A stretch of DNA of 64,000 nucleotides from positions 598,001 to 662,000 of the forward strand of contig JAWPHD010000004.1 of the NCBI GenBank assembly GCA_037043455.1, given 5' to 3'. A program made the position numbers and the translations under genes. Positions 12,223 to 22,663 of this stretch are shown here, piece by piece. Numbering within the stretch: position 1 is the stretch's first letter; every line of letters starts with the position of its first letter. Source of the DNA: Cyrtodaria siliqua (lineage: Eukaryota; Mollusca; Bivalvia; Adapedonta; Hiatellidae). Below the pieces are notes generated by a model. That model searched no databases. It saw only the letters and a list, made by a program, of their open reading frames with translations, and had not been told where the DNA came from.

Positions 12223-12545
12223 CGATCCTCGCCATAGTCATGTTATTTATCGTTGAGAAAGGTAATTAATCTATATTACTTAGCACTGATTTTACCCAGG
12301 AAGCCATCGCGAGTGAATGATGAAAGGTGCAAGAACTTAGTTCGCAGTCGATATCAAAAGAAATATTTTCAAACTGTATTGTTTAAACCTCATTGTATCA
12401 TAAAAGTCAATAATATGAAAATGAAACATATCCTACTAGAACGACGCTGTATTCACAGAGATGTTAATAATAACTAATTTTAAATGTGTGTTTAAAATGG
12501 ATCAAAAATTAAAAAGAAATTATACAGTGCAAAACATAGACTTAC

Positions 12546-12665
12546 TCTAAAAGAAACCTGAAGGTCCAGCTCTAAGATGGCATTGATTTCATAATCCACA
12601 ATTCCGTTTGCAATCAGACTATCACTACTTGTCTCTGCTCCCCATGTGAACACTCCATTTCCATT
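12546..12665 (-). CDS. Cadherin gene, exon 6
   Basis: 120 nt, phase 0 to 0 (acceptor AAATTCAG, donor GTAAGT). Residues NGNGVFTWGAETSSDSLIAN then GIVDYEINAILELDLQVSFR continue the repeat opened in exon 5. The LELDLQVSF end is typical of the strand preceding the calcium linker in exon 7. Confidence 0.85.
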
Positions 12666-12735
12666 CTGAATTTAATTAACTAATTATACAGCAGTAAATA
12701 AGCCAATCAACGGATTCCAAATAATACAGTACGAT

Positions 12736-13062
12736 TCTGGATAGATCCTGAGATGTTTATTATTATTTTGTATGTGTTTCTTTAGTTAGTTTCTCTGGAT
12801 GTGGACTTTATAGTTAGAGAACTCCTTTTGATGGGATATAGTTTTGTTTACACTGTCTTGTCTATTTGGGCGCTGACGACAGGATAATAGCGAGGATTGT
12901 GCGCATATAAACTCGATTCAAGCTAACCAGTAGGCCTTATTGCCTACTGACCGTTCCAAGTCGGTAACCCTGTCTTCACCACCCTTTCTGTTGTTTTCTG
13001 TCTCTTTCTTTGTATTATCAAGTCCTTGTTTGCAGTACAGTTTGGAGCTACGATACCATTGC
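12736..13062 (+). mobile_element. RT element, subfamily B 3' tail
   Basis: It closely parallels 35370..35720 (TCTGGATAGATCCTGAGATG, TTTGATGGGATATAGTTTT, ACCCTGTCTTCACCACC). The diagnostic block at 12928..12965 reads CAGTAGGC-loop-GCCTACTG followed by ACCG-loop-CGGT. These are the two family hairpins in a sequence-diverged but paired form. Only the tail is present. It is intronic to the cadherin gene. Confidence 0.8.
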
Positions 13063-13604
13063 GTTCGGACCCTATATCTCATTTTTACTAACTTTTCGTA
13101 TATTTGATGAGCGGGTATCAAAATAAAATAGCATACAAGTCGTATTAAGTTGTTGTTAAAATATACCATTTATAATTATTCACAACGGTTTCTTTTTTTC
13201 TGATTATTCAATATGTAACCTAAAACCCTTTCCGTTTAAAACTTAATTTCCATACCTTAGATATATTCCTGTCATAAGATGAAATGATACTAATTTGATT
13301 TTTGTTTTACTTGTACCCAATCTTTTTGTAACGTTTATAATAATAATAATAATAATACATCTTTGTATGTGATAAAAGTATGTTGTATAATAAAGCAGGC
13401 ACATTACGTAAGATATGGTTTAGGGCAATGTGATGAAATGTTTACACCCAAATATTGTTTATATTACATTTAGATTTCATATTGTTTCATCTGTATGTAT
13501 GTCGCAAGATAACCCTAGTAGTTGGGACTTACTCAGGAAAGAATCAATGTCGGTTACTGCATTTACATAAGTTTAATGCAACTTTAAAAATATGATATAT
13601 CAAT

Positions 13605-13722
13605 GTATGATTTTCTCTACTATATATATATATATATATATATATGTATGATTTTCTCTACTATATATATATATATATATATATTATATAGTAGAGAAAA
13701 TCATACATTGAAAATCATACAT
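13605..13722. repeat. AT-microsatellite foldback
   Basis: CAATGTATGATTTTCTCTAC is followed by (TA)n, a second direct ATGTATGATTTTCTCTAC with (TA)n, and then the reverse complement GTAGAGAAAATCATACATTG. It can form a long hairpin. Confidence 0.85.
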
Positions 13723-14364
13723 AAATATATATATATACAATTATCAAGAAAAACAAGCGAATACACAGATGAAATATGAAAAAGACTGTTCTCATGAACG
13801 TATAAGACGTTCATAGTATTATCACAAATACTGAATGTGTCGACTGACTATATTTTGAAGTTGCAGCAATGTTGATGATCATAAACGTTACAAAGAATGA
13901 TGATCTTATGCGATGTATTTGGTGAGCGAGAGTTCGTGATCATGATGTACGACACCAATAATCGATTATTGATATCAACAGCCTTATACTGTACATGTTC
14001 TGTGACATAAATTAAAAGAAGAATGAATAGACACACTTTGAAACAATTGTAATTACCGTTAAAAGTTCGTAACGTCGAGTATTTGCAGCAAAGTTTGTAT
14101 TATGTATGCAGTTTGGTAATTCGACAGACGGTGCTGCTTTAAATGAAATCTTTTGGTTTAGCTCGGTCACCTGGAATTTATAGAAGGAAAGCGAAACGAT
14201 TTGAAATATTGAACAATAAGAAAAGTGGACGGACCCATTCAGGTATATGTAATGTTCTAATGTCCATCCATGTTTCGTACAACAATTCACATGTGTATTT
14301 TAGGCCCAGCATACACGCAATACACCATGTAAAATATATTGAGGGTAATACTTAAATGCTTTAA
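13723..14364. other. Cadherin intron sequence, nothing recognised
   Basis: No supported feature. ORFs on both strands here overlap each other and lack protein-like features. Confidence 0.4.
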
Positions 14365-14790
14365 TTACATCTGACTCAGTATCTGGTGAAAGACAAGAGG
14401 TGCACAGTTCGTACACATGGGGATACTAACAATCTGTCTATAAACATTAGTTCCATACCTGGAACAAATAGTATCATATAGGAAAATAAGTGTTTTTAAA
14501 ACTTCTTTACTAGTGAGTATGTCAAATTTGCCGTTAGTAATAAATGCTTTAATATTATTACAGGTAGTTTGGTCTCTAGCAGTTTTCTTTTGAATGACAG
14601 CAATCAGATTATATTTCAACCTTTTGTGTGGTAAGGTTGCTTATTACAAGACGCTAATTTAAACTTGGTCATGTATCTCTTGACGTTATAATTGATCAAA
14701 ATAAATTCAACCCCGAGTTATCAACAGCTTTATCAAACTATCAAACGTGTTATTTATGTTCTTTAACGGCAGTCTGACATGTCATGATTA
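14365..14790 (-). pseudogene. Penelope-like RT fragment (finger/palm region)
   Basis: The minus strand encodes a degraded RT segment ending in RYGTNVYRQIVSIPMCTNCA then PLV, equivalent to the motif B region of the copy at 44.2..45.2 kb. The catalytic YLDD region is absent. Upstream codons (14620..14790) align with the region before motif B but carry stops. It lies in a cadherin intron and is non-functional. Confidence 0.75.
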
Positions 14791-15034
14791 ATAAAACAGT
14801 ATAGAGTAATTTAAAAAACAAACTCTACAAATGTATTAACATATGTTGCTGTTGAACTTGCCAAATTATATACGCGCAAGCTACATTTACGATACGAAAG
14901 ATACAGAATGTTGGTGTCTGTTACAGAAGACTTTAATTTTAATCCATGTTTTTTTTGCAAATTATATTAGCATACACGTCTATATTAACTTACTTTGCAT
15001 TTGCTACTTGCTGACATAAATTGTTCATATTTAC

Positions 15035-15130
15035 CTCTTCATAAACGGATGTATTATATTCTGTTTGGTTGAAAACGATTTGGTATTCTTTTGTGCGGTT
15101 GATGCTTACTCTGATATTTCTATAGGGTGT
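15035..15130 (-). CDS. Cadherin gene, exon 5
   Basis: 96 nt, phase 0 to 0 (acceptor TTTTGTAG, donor GTAAAT). It encodes TPYRNIRVSINRTKEYQIV then FNQTEYNTSVYEE. The FxxxxYxxxVxE pattern is the opening strand of a cadherin repeat. Confidence 0.85.
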
Positions 15131-15394
15131 CTACAAAATGCAAGTATAAATATGTATATCAAAGGTTACGTTCTGAAGATTGATACGAGCAAGAACTGAA
15201 ATGTCACAGAAATCAAAACCTGCCAGATATATGATTCAAAGAAAATATCCAGAATGCTTAATTCAATTAACGCTGTTGTATAGATGGAAGCATTGTAGTT
15301 TACCAAATGTATTTTCAGTAAAATGTGATATTAACCCTCATGGATCTACGAATCTTTAAGTCAGGAAGATATTTAACTGCCTTGCGGAATGTCG

Positions 15395-15535
15395 GTGGTT
15401 CTACACAGGTGCCCGCCCGTGCACGAAAATTACCCGAAGGGGCACCTGGGGTTTTCCTCCACCAATTTATGCTGGAAAGTCGTCATATGACCTTGGATGT
15501 TGGTGCGAATACAAAATCCAATTCAATTCAATTCT
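15395..15535 (+). mobile_element. SINE-like 3' fragment
   Basis: GGGGTTTTCCTCCACCAATT, CGTCATATGACCTTGGATG and an AATTC-repeat tail resemble the 3' part of an invertebrate SINE. A diverged relative with a tRNA-like B box is at 42015..42225. It is intronic between cadherin exons 5 and 4. Confidence 0.55.
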
Positions 15536-15757
15536 GATATTAACCATCATTCAAAAACAGGTATATTTCAATTGCAGTTATGCATGTATACAAGTACGAC
15601 GGCTCCAATGACCCCAAACTTCTTCAGTAGGAGACACGTGTTATTGGTTAACTTTTAGCAGATTGGACTTAGGACTACATATTGAAAAAAGACACATTTG
15701 GAGTGTTGTTTATGTAAAAAGGCATTCGTGTTCAACAATAATAAATAAACAACTTAC

Positions 15758-15796
15758 CGCTTTAGAATTACACATGAATGTACACCTTAGTTCTTC
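15758..15796 (-). CDS. Cadherin gene, exon 4 (microexon)
   Basis: 39 nt, phase 0 to 0, encoding EELRCTFMCNSKA. The acceptor is AAATTCCAG and the donor GTAAGT. It was chosen because both sites are good, the two alternative frames contain stops, and the phase agrees with both neighbours. No domain can be assigned to so short a piece. Confidence 0.65.
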
Positions 15797-16581
15797 CTGG
15801 AATTTAAAACACAGTGAAACATAAGTAATTAACTCAACTGCAGTAGTAGAATTTATTGAGGGAAAATAAAGGTTGGACAATATGTATGTGACTGTTGACT
15901 TTCTTTATTTAAAAGTGTCTTGGTTTGTAAAAGGTTGAAACTTTCAAATGTGTGTTAATTACCCTGCATGGTCTCTCATATTTATATTGCCTAACATTTA
16001 CAGACTTTCTATAACACTATGGCCAAGGATATCACTTGGAAGTGGCCACAGTTGTTGTGACCATGCACATGGCATCGAATAGATTCACCAACTTCGATCA
16101 TTGGTTTGCACATGTAAGCTGATATTTTTTTCAAAGAAGAGTATGAAAGGAAAAACTAATCGATAAAGTATGTATGTTCAACCATACTGAACAAAAACAG
16201 TTTAGCACGACTCTTTAGGGTCATAGATAAAACATATAAACATGGAATAATTGTTTAAAGCTATTAGAAATTGTAGGTTAGGATGTGATTTTCAAAAGAA
16301 AAAAAACATTATTTTCTCAGCTAAGTATCAGAATTACCTCCCATATATTTAAAACAACTGTTTTCGATATCCAAACGTATTTATTTGAGCAAATTGTATG
16401 TTTGGCATTGAGACTAATTGCCCATTCTGCCATTGTTTAAAAAACGCCAAAATGTGTTCGTGCCTAAACTCGCTTGTCTTAGATGGTTCTGAGCAACTGC
16501 ACCAAGTGGTAACAATTTACTCGTAGACACTAGTAAAATACAATCATTCGTAGTGTGCCGCCTTAATTGTTTAATACTTAC

Positions 16582-16715
16582 ACAATACTCTGATATGTTA
16601 TGCGTCAGTTTAACATCGGTCCCGTTTATTTCGAGTATGGATCGACCTTCACAGCCTTCTCCTTGTCCATCTTCTCTAAAACCTTTGAGATCATTTATTT
16701 TTATCAAAACATCAC
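16582..16715 (-). CDS. Cadherin gene, exon 3
   Basis: 134 nt, phase 1 in, phase 0 out (acceptor TTATTTATAG, donor GTAAGT). It encodes GDVLIKINDLKGFREDGQG then EGCEGRSILEINGTDVKLT and HNISEYC. This N-terminal region has spaced cysteines and two potential N-glycosylation sites (NGT, NIS), consistent with an extracellular segment before the clear cadherin repeats. Confidence 0.75.
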
Positions 16716-16870
16716 CTATAAATAAAAAAATGTTTTATATCAGATATTATATCAAAGTAATCAAAGGAAGGCGTGCAAATGTGTTATGACGGTATTGTAT
16801 ATTCTTAGGTGTTGGAAAATGATCACAAAAAATAAAACATGTTTAGTTTAGCTATGTAATGAGAGCAACA

Positions 16871-16992
16871 TTAATCAAGCAGTTGTTTCAAAAAGGCATC
16901 TTCCTTTTCCTTGTTTTCATTTCTTTGAAAATTTGAAAATTCTTGCCCACTAGTATCGACTTCATAGTCGGATTGCCGAAAATAGTCATAAT
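16871..16992 (-). CDS. Possible alternative terminal exon
   Basis: On the minus strand, acceptor TTTACGTTGCAG is followed by 122 nt, phase 1 in, encoding YDYFRQSDYEVDTSGQEFSN then FQRNENKEKEDAFLKQLLD and a TAA. The phase fits exon 2 (and exon 1), so it could end a short isoform. It lacks a donor. The acidic, hydrophilic composition looks like real coding, but it could be the last exon of another gene. Confidence 0.4.
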
Positions 16993-17334
16993 CTGCAACG
17001 TAAACATAAGTCGCAAAATCAATATAAACGAGACATTCGAGTTTAAAATTAAGCTTCACGCGAAGCAAAGCGCCAAAACAAAGCCCCAAAAAGCCAACCC
17101 ATATATTAAAATTAGCGCGAAATAATAAATCACCTACATATTTTGTCAACACGCTCCTTAAATCCAAAGTTACAGTGTAAACTTGAAAGATTATTCGTGA
17201 AAACATTGACAAACGAGATCACTAATCCTTTTATCATTCAGATTCGCGCAAAGGGAATCCCCGAACATTTAAGCTATATTTTACCTAAGGTTTCAAATAA
17301 TGTACGAGATTATGTCCCGACGGTTTTTTAATCC

Positions 17335-17626
17335 GCGGGGATTTCTTTATTTACACTGTCCTGTTTTAATGGGATGACAGTAGGGTAAGTGTGAGGTTTG
17401 GTGCACCCTAGAACCGGTTTAAACCCCCAGTGGCCTACTTTGCCACTGACAGTTCCAAGGCGGTAGCCCTATTGTCAACCCTTTTGTGTTTGTGATGTCG
17501 TTTGCATTTTTTATTACTTTTGCCTTTTCGTTTGTCTGTTTGCGTGTTTGGTTTTGTGTTTTGTGGTTGACTGTCGTCCTTGAATGCTGCTTTCCCTGTC
17601 CGATATTTTTATCCTTATTTCTTCAA
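17335..17626 (+). mobile_element. RT element, subfamily A 3' tail
   Basis: The tail alone, from CGCGGGGATTTCTTTATTTA to CCCTGTCCGATATTTTTATC. It contains the perfect 7-bp hairpin CAGTGGC-CTACTTT-GCCACTG at 17428..17448. No RT codons remain. Confidence 0.85.
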
Positions 17627-18026
17627 ACAAAATATAACAATATAACAATACTTTATGTAATAACTTTTTACAGTTTTCTCAACAAAAATATGAACCCATT
17701 GCGGAGTCTTTTTTACATCCGCGGACCTGATCTTAATACACTAAACAGTATTTGACATAACTTCTGAAAAACAACTGTACAATTATGTCCAGTGTTTCCT
17801 ATTTGAATGCTAAAGTTGTTTTTCCTAATTCCTTTAAGGCGGGAACCGTTTGATGAATGTCCTTCACTCCGCTTTGTCGTGCCCTTTACGGTTTTCCTGT
17901 GATGCTCTGACTTCAGATAAGTAATCGAGTACATATGAGATTAGTTTCTTAGGTTATTTTTGATATATTATTTATATGAAAATTTCTGGGGGGTTTCTTA
18001 TAACACTTATCTATGCTTTCTCAAAT

Positions 18027-18330
18027 GTTAAGGGTTAACTCGGCGGAGATTATTTTTATTTAAACTGTCCTGTTGTTTAGGGATGATGACAGAGTGAGGT
18101 TTGGTGCGCCCTTGAACCGGTTTAAACCCCCAGGTCGTCCATTTTGCCATGGACCGCTCCAAGGCGGTACACCTGTTGTCAAACCTTATATGTTTGTGAT
18201 GTGCTTTGTTACTGAATGTGTTTGTGTTATACTTTTTGAATCACCTTTGCGTTGTAATACTTGTTAGAGTGACTGTATTCTGTGAATGCTACTCTTCCTC
18301 TTCGACCTTTTGTTTGATACGGTATTTTCA
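18027..18330 (+). mobile_element. RT element, subfamily D 3' tail
   Basis: It starts TTAAGGGTTAACTCGGCGG and shares TTTAGGGATGATGACAGAG, GAGGTTTGGTGC and CTTTGCGTTGTAATACTTG with the copy at 51.4..51.65 kb. It differs from subfamily A mainly downstream of the hairpin block. It is intronic in the cadherin gene. Confidence 0.8.
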
Positions 18331-18484
18331 TTGCATAATTCTGCTCCATCAACGGGTCAATTTAAAGATTTTCTGATCGATATGAGTTGAATACATTTTA
18401 ATAAAGACGCTCCAACGTATGTATAGCAAACTATTAAAGCTAACCAGAAGTTTTGTTTTGTTTAGATTGCGAAATTGTCTACTA

Positions 18485-18602
18485 TCCTAGAAAACAAGGA
18501 TTTTCATTGGTAAAGCCCAAACGATATATTGGCTATGAACTATATTTTTCTCATTGGTAAAGCCCAAACAATATACTTGCTTTGAACTATTATTTTCTCA
18601 GT
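18485..18602. repeat. ~58-bp direct repeat, two copies
   Basis: TCATTGGTAAAGCCCAAAC, ATATA and GAACTAT blocks occur twice in a row with small differences. Confidence 0.75.
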
Positions 18603-18837
18603 CAATTTACAAAATAGACGTATTTTATCTACTATTAAATCGCCCAGTTTCTATGATATATAGTATATGAAAAACAGATACATTCTGAAAAAACGACAGA
18701 CAAATGTGGTAAAGTGGTTATTGAGTAGAAAGGCTAATGTTTGGATTATTGTTTGAAATGACGACCATCTTGGGTGTTTGATTAAACTGAGCTAACTTCC
18801 ATAAACTACAGAGAATCATTTCAATGAAATAAGTTAC

Positions 18838-18883
18838 CTTTTGATAAAGTATCATCCACCCGGAAAACTTCTGGCAATTCACC
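18838..18883 (-). CDS. Cadherin gene, exon 2
   Basis: 46 nt, phase 0 in, phase 1 out (acceptor TTCACAG, donor GTAACT), encoding GELPEVFRVDDTLSK. It joins in phase to exon 3. Its entering phase does not match the phase-1 end of exon 1, so either another exon lies between them or one of the two is wrong. Confidence 0.55.
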
Positions 18884-19644
18884 CTGTGAACAGTTAAATA
18901 TCGGAACGTCGTTACCAGCATATACTGTTTGAAATAGTAATGCATACACATACATGTCTGTATCGGAGCAGGATATAAATACAATAGTCTAGGATATAAA
19001 TACCATAGTCTATGTACATGTACAACATGTTAATAATTCGGTAAACTTTCGATAAACTGGCGGTCCGGTATAAAAATTATTAGTTGGATTCTGGACATGG
19101 AATATGGGCTCACGTTCCTTGCCTGGAAATTATATACACCCGAGCAGTCAAGAATCCAAATAACAAAACCTACTTCAAAGTGTTTAATACTTATATTAAA
19201 AAAGAAACATTAGACACGTTTTTTCGTCTTTATTCTGCTAAATTCCCCCAAACGTGCCTCTATTTCATCTCTAACACGTGATGTCTCTACATGTTTACAT
19301 TCATGACGTCACCGATCTAAACGTCGCCGAATTTGGCGGATTTCTTTTTTAATTTAATTTGGAGGTTATTTATCACAATATTGATGTTTTATTGCCTTTA
19401 AAATGGCAAACATCGCTACTAACTATTTGGTCAGACTTTTACCCACAACAGCAAGCACAGAAAGCGGTAATAAAGAAACAGTCTACGGTTTCCATAACGA
19501 ATCAGCAGCGTGACCTCCTATATCATTTTGTTTTTGTGTACACCTGGGTCAATTGTTCACTTACAATGAAACCCCGAGAACGTTCTTTGCAGTATGAAAC
19601 AACTGATACATTGCCGGTATTTTATATAACGCACAGTACGTAAT

Positions 19645-19790
19645 AGAGTATGATAATGGACCTTAGGAAACGGCCAAACACGACACATGCCAAATATTGC
19701 AGTCTCGGTTTGATTGAGACTGTTCATGAACGGTGGTGAAATATGCTAGCTACCGCTCACGCACTATAGCCCCGGGTTGAGCAGAACTCA
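19645..19790. repeat. Repeat family F, copy 1
   Basis: Nearly identical to 59935..60062 (GAGTATGATAATGGACC, GCAGTCTCGGTTTGATTGAG, TGCTAGCTACCGCTCACG). It ends in a short hairpin (CGGTG...CACCG-type with GCTAGC at the centre). There is distant similarity to repeat family C. Confidence 0.75.
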
Positions 19791-20036
19791 ATATTCATAA
19801 AATCAATAGTACTAATTTTATGGTGTCATGTGCAGTATAACGTTGTAACTGAATAATATATACAAGTGACCCGTTCTGTCTGTAAAACTAAATAAGCCCA
19901 GCAGAAGCAAACTACTATGACAAATTAAAAATATCACATTAAATAAATATGCGTATGCATTAACATTTGAAACATAGTAAATACATTTTCTTTAAACTAT
20001 GATTATAATGAACACTACATTACGAAGTGTGTTTAC

Positions 20037-20127
20037 CTTTATTAGTAACAAGAAGAATTAATACTCTTATACACACGTTCTTTTCTAGTTTGACCATCGT
20101 GTTAGCTGCTCTTCTCCGATAGGTACA
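20037..20127 (-). CDS. Cadherin gene, candidate exon 1
   Basis: The minus strand is open from acceptor TTTTTGCAG to donor GTAAAC, with an ATG at 20097..20095. From there it encodes MVKLEKNVCIRVLILLVTNK, basic then hydrophobic residues, a weak signal-peptide-like start. It leaves in phase 1, compatible with exon 3 or the 16.9-kb exon but not with exon 2. The start choice is tentative. Confidence 0.4.
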
Positions 20128-20621
20128 CTGCAAAAACATTTTATTGAAATTGAGGTATTCAGCGGTTTGTCATTTTTAAAAATATATACTTTATGATTGA
20201 TTCGTTAATTTGAGATTTGAAGCCATGTCAACGTGTACGAGGACAATGGTTGTTTAATTTCGCCACATCTCCGAAATAGTGGTAGATCTCTAGTTGCAGC
20301 TCGACCTTTGCGTTACGAACAAGATTGTAGTAATAGATACACAGTTTGTATATAAACTGATAAGCTGTTTGATAATATTAGCGCGACTGGTATGTTTCTT
20401 ATATATACGTTAAGTTGTAATTTCATAATTTAGTTGTTTTACATATATAACTGGTAAGCACATATTTCAATTAATGTATTTGTAGTGTACATATAGCTAG
20501 AGAATGTAGGTCATTTGGATTGTCTCTAAAATATTAGCATTATGTGATGGATATCTTTAGCTTTTGAAAGCAGATATATCTTTGTGTATTGTCTGTCTTA
20601 GCAGATGTTGGGACGGTGCAA

Positions 20622-20778
20622 CATACTTGCTGGTTGTTGCAAGATGGTTCCATTTAGTTTGTTGGCTGGCTTAACTGATGATGTGTGTGCGACCTACTTA
20701 CTGGCTGTTGCAAGATCGTTTCATTTAGTTTGTTGGCTGGCTTATTGATGATGTGTGTGCGACCTACTTGCTGGCTGG
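20622..20778. repeat. ~71-bp tandem repeat, 2.2 copies
   Basis: CTGGTTGTTGCAAGAT, TTAGTTTGTTGGCTGGCTTA and GATGTGTGTGCGACCTACTT recur with a period of about 71 bases. Confidence 0.85.
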
Positions 20779-20943
20779 ATACATGGTTTCAGCTCGAAGG
20801 CTGGATGACTTGATGGTTTAGCTTGCTTAGCAAGCTGGCTTATGTTAGTGTATTTAAGGGCTAGTATTTTTCATTCGGGGTGCGCAAAGTAAAATTGTTT
20901 AACGATCTTACAGTGGTACTGAAAAGCTTCTGGCGAGATTTTC

Positions 20944-21150
20944 TTTATGTACATCCTCTCGTTTTATTTGGATAACAATAAGGTAAAGGTGAGGTTTGGT
21001 GCACCCTTTGAGTCTGGTTTAACACCTACGCCACTGCCCCCTCCCCACAGCGGCCTTCTTTGCCACTGATAGTTTTTAGGCGGTAACCATATTGTCAACC
21101 ATTCTATGTTTGTGATGTAACATGACTTGCCTTTATTTATGCATTCAGAA
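20944..21150 (+). mobile_element. RT-element tail, plus copy of an inverted pair
   Basis: A diverged tail (GGTGAGGTTTGGTGCACCC, GCCACTGATAG, GGCGGTAACC, ATGTTTGTGATGT). Its 3' end faces the 3' end of the minus-strand copy starting at 21193, giving a tail-to-tail pair. Confidence 0.75.
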
Positions 21151-21192
21151 CAAACGAAAATAACAAGGAAAAGACAAATTATATACATATAT

Positions 21193-21640
21193 AAAAGGGT
21201 TGACTCTAAGGCTACCGCCTTAGAACGGTTGGTGGCAAAAATGCCGCCGCGGATTTAAACAAGGTTCTGGGTGTACCACACCTCACTCCAACAGTGTTGT
21301 CATCAAATAAAACGGAACATATTTGGATGTTGTTGTTTAGGTTTTTTGCCTACCACAGCCTTGACGATGGTGTACAGAGTGAAATGCGTGGTACACTATC
21401 ATCGTCAGTATATTGAACTGAAATAGACGAATTAGTACCCCCGAGTTACAGAGATAAAATAGTGACGTAATGTAGGCGTCTAATTATAATTACATTATTA
21501 GAGAATTGATCATCAGGAACTAAAACAAATTTGTCATGAAATTCTTGGATTCTCAATTTCAAATTTTGAACCGCAAACCTAGGTCTCGCAGGAAGATTAG
21601 AACAATACTGAAATATAACTTAACATTCAAAGTATGTGTG
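21193..21640 (-). mobile_element. RT element, minus copy with N-terminal RT fragment
   Basis: The tail (AAGGGTTGACTC, GCTACCGCCTTAGAACGG) occupies 21193..21316. From about 21330 to 21640 the sequence aligns with 44920..45200, the region upstream of the RT palm (AATGTAGGCGTC, AATTACATTATTAG, GGAACTAAAAC). The tail and N-terminal region are adjacent, so the catalytic part of RT is deleted. Confidence 0.7.
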
Positions 21641-22567
21641 TTGCCTTAACCGTCATATGTATATGACTCGAAAATGGAATTGAGATGATAGTTGTCATTA
21701 GGAGACATTGTTTAGTAGTCGTGCGCAGTATATATATAGCAATTATTATATTACCTCTTACAATTTGTATAACAAATAACTATAACACTTAAGTAAATAT
21801 ATATTTTTAAAATATCTCGTTAAATTTACCTCAGTCTTTGGGATTATTGAAACACGATATATATCTTAAACTTGAGTAACGTCTAAGTGTTTTTATTACA
21901 GTTATAAATACATGTTTTTATTACAGTTATAAATACACATTCTCTTATCTAGTATAACCTATAATATATAGACGACCACAATAACTGAATACTAGTTTCT
22001 GGTGATTTTTGATAATTGCTTTTGTATGTATTTAAAAGGAGCCATGTGACTACTGAAAATATAATAACAAGTATATTTTACATATTCACGGATAAGAAAG
22101 TTATTCTAATTCGCTTGATTTATTCAAGCATCATTCACCCAGAAAACTAATTTATGCTCCTATGTGACTGTTTTCTACTCGTGTTACGTGTTCAAATGTT
22201 TAATCCGTATATCATGTCATATAAACACTGTTTCGTTCATTGTCATTTTAATGTTTTTAAATACATCCAGTCTAACATAGAACGCGTCATATACGGTCTA
22301 ACGTTGATTTTACGACGGTTTTGCTAACATTCCATTATCGGTATTTCCTTTTATTTTTATTATGACAATAGTGTTGTTTGTCACCTGTGGCGGACATAGG
22401 AAGTCTCCCCGTACATCCAAATCAATATTGTTATTTTTAAATCCCACAGGGATTTATGACTTTCTTAGATCCATTTTCATCCTTAAACACTTATGTGTTA
22501 CTTATTTCAACATTTCCTTTCATGTTTGTCCTTTTGTGGGTTTTTGGGCTTACTGTATTCTTTGACA
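21641..22567. other. Intergenic, nothing coding
   Basis: It contains a 25-base direct duplication (GTTTTTATTACAGTTATAAA, twice, near 21890..21945) and a possible diverged family C fragment near 22375..22460 (TGTGGCGGACATAGGAAGT). Confidence 0.4.
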
Positions 22568-22663
22568 AGAAATATAAAAAGATCGGACACGGAAAGTAGC
22601 ATTCAAGGAAGACAGTCAACCACAAAACACAGAAACAAACACGCAAACAGACAAACAAGAAGA
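22568..22663 (-). mobile_element. RT element, shortest 3' end fragment
   Basis: Only the last ~95 bases of the subfamily A tail (AGAAATATAAAAAGATCGG through GACAAACAAGAAG on the plus strand). Its terminal position matches full tails, so it is an extreme 5' truncation. Confidence 0.85.

Larger units (their letters stand above)
8749..20127 (-). other. Cadherin-repeat gene, partial (span of ten exons)
   Basis: Ten candidate exons on the minus strand have GT donors and AG acceptors. From exon 2 to exon 10 the phases are compatible at every junction, giving a continuous reading of over 260 residues. The product reads as cadherin extracellular repeats: an opening strand (VFNQTEYNTSVYEE), a linker DIDDNKPKF, a second repeat with FDPDFGLNKAVFYRIEY and FDINKTDGTITVTRELDWD, and its linker VEDINEHTP. 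Cadherins are calcium-dependent cell-surface adhesion or signalling proteins. No transmembrane or cytoplasmic exon was found, so the 3' part lies outside the window or was missed. Introns carry SINE, RT-element, foldback and tandem-repeat sequence. Which cadherin subfamily it is cannot be told. Confidence 0.9.

Noticed and set aside
17335..17626. Hammerhead ribozyme in the RT tail, as known in some Penelope-like elements
   Set aside because: I looked for CTGATGA and GAAA core motifs in the tails and did not find them in the required arrangement.
20600..20800. GGCTGGCTT-rich tract as a possible regulatory array
   Set aside because: It is explained by a simple 71-bp tandem duplication.
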